A DNA stretch of 7,639 nt. It comes from Planctomycetales bacterium. GTDB lineage: Bacteria; Planctomycetota; Planctomycetia; Planctomycetales; Planctomycetaceae. The stretch covers positions 1 to 7,639 of the forward strand of contig JAGVKR010000782.1 in the NCBI GenBank assembly GCA_020050375.1, written 5' to 3'. Below the pieces are notes generated by a model, which searched no databases, had not been told where the DNA came from, and worked only from the letters and a program-made list of their open reading frames with translations. Shown here in pieces: positions 6,908-7,639 of the stretch (position 1 is the stretch's first letter; every line of letters starts with the position of its first letter). A program made the translations under genes and the position numbers.

Positions 6908-7639
6908 TCAATCGACAAACACAAACTCATTCGTCAGCAACAGTGCCTGGGCGTATTGTTCGAGGGGCGTGAGCGTTGCCGATGCGCCCGCCGGGCCGCG
7001 GAAGTCGCTGGTTGCCGTCCATTGTCGTATCGCGTCGGCCCCCTCTCCGGCGGTCGTCATTGTGATCGTGGGTGGCCACGAGAACGAATCGAAGCTTTCG
7101 TTCGTCCGGCAGTCGACGACGAAGTCGATCGTTTCCCCCTTGGCAACTTCGACCCGTTCGAGCTTCGTCTCGACTTGCCCATGATGGGCGATCCAGCTTC
7201 CCAGTTCACCCGTGCGACTCGAAACGACCCGCCCACGGACGCCGTCTCCCTGTTCGGCGGGGTGCGCGAGCGTCGCCGCGATGCGGATCACGCCGGCGTG
7301 TGGCGCGGTCCAGCGACGGATGGCCGATAGTTTCGCATTGCCGCCGGGGTGTCCCCCATCGGCCGTCAGCATCGTCCAGCCGAACGTCGGGTCGGGCAGT
7401 TGCGGTCCGCCACGCCACATTCCCTCCTGAAAGTGCGGGAGCGGAGCAAATCCAATCGTCGTTCGGGGGGTTTCGTCGTATGCTCCGAATCCATATTGCC
7501 AGTCGTCGGCGAGCGTCGGCTCGGCCGGCGGCTGAGGGCTGGAAAGATACGCCGTTCCTGTGGCGACTTCCTCCGCCTCGGCGGGACGCGCGAAGATGAA
7601 CCGATACAACGTCTGGACCCGCGTCGCCGCATCGGTTCC
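6908..7639 (-). CDS. DUF1553 (PSD1 / planctomycete cytochrome c family) protein, C-terminal part only
   Basis: The reading frame is open to the window edge, so only the last 243 residues are seen. The fragment starts GTDAATRVQTLYRFIFARPAEAEEV, matching the R-x-x-x-LYR-x-x-F-x-R-x-P-x-x-x-E block near the end of DUF1553, and closes with LTPLEQYAQALLLTNEFVFVD, the usual last residues of the family. Between them (about 45-205) lies an all-beta segment rich in Trp, Gly and Asp (WQYGFGAY, FGWTMLTADGGHPGG, VEVAKGETIDFVVDC) that looks like a jelly-roll, carbohydrate-binding-type domain inserted in the DUF1553 C-terminus. Full-length members carry N-terminal planctomycete cytochrome c and DUF1549 domains and are thought to act outside the cytoplasm; their activity is unknown. 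First gene of the - strand group with hicBA and DUF1501. Confidence 0.9.
   Translation of the reverse strand, partial: GTDAATRVQTLYRFIFARPAEAEEVATGTAYLSSPQPPAEPTLADDWQYGFGAYDETPRTTIGFAPLPHFQEGMWRGGPQLPDPTFGWTMLTADGGHPGGNAKLSAIRRWTAPHAGVIRIAATLAHPAEQGDGVRGRVVSSRTGELGSWIAHHGQVETKLERVEVAKGETIDFVVDCRTNESFDSFSWPPTITMTTAGEGADAIRQWTATSDFRGPAGASATLTPLEQYAQALLLTNEFVFVD

Overview
The window looks like the chromosome of a GC-rich planctomycete (Planctomycetes/Pirellulales-Planctomycetales type). The main reason is the gene content. A Tat-signal DUF1501 protein sits downstream of a DUF1553 (PSD1 / planctomycete cytochrome c family) protein, a gene pair hugely expanded in that phylum. The secreted BNR-repeat sialidase-like protein and the degenerate short intergenic repeats agree with this. 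The assignment is inferred from families I recognise, not from a database search.

The left half (about 1-4611) is read on the + strand. A degenerate heptanucleotide repeat region (about 7-122) is followed by a 12-TM-class ion-transporter-superfamily protein annotated as a sodium:proton antiporter / CitMHS-like permease (136-1569). A 256-base intergenic stretch has no recognisable gene. Next come a fused methionine sulfoxide reductase with MsrB in front of MsrA (1826-2890) and, 2 bases later, a secreted sialidase-like protein starting at TTG (2893-4611). The last two are almost certainly co-transcribed, although their functions have no obvious link.

The convergent junction (4612-4839) holds four related 20-22 base elements in alternating orientation. 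This resembles a REP/BIME-type repeat and may also act as a bidirectional terminator.

The right half is read on the - strand. In transcription order it holds the 3' end of a DUF1553 gene (7639-6908, cut by the window edge), a hicB antitoxin (6818-6549), a hicA toxin (6552-6319, overlapping hicB by 4 bases) and the DUF1501 gene (6306-4840). DUF1553 and DUF1501 genes are usually direct neighbours, so the toxin-antitoxin pair appears to have been inserted between them without breaking co-directionality.

The most unusual signals are non-coding. Three separate heptad-period repeat tracts of different composition (7-122, 2304-2345, 6263-6297) are present. Two of them lie inside coding sequence, in the MsrB-MsrA linker and in the N-terminus of the DUF1501 protein. 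They resemble cyanobacterial STRR heptanucleotide repeats. Apart from the two edges, no stretch over 300 bases lacks a gene. I see no rRNA, tRNA, CRISPR array, or complete insertion sequence.
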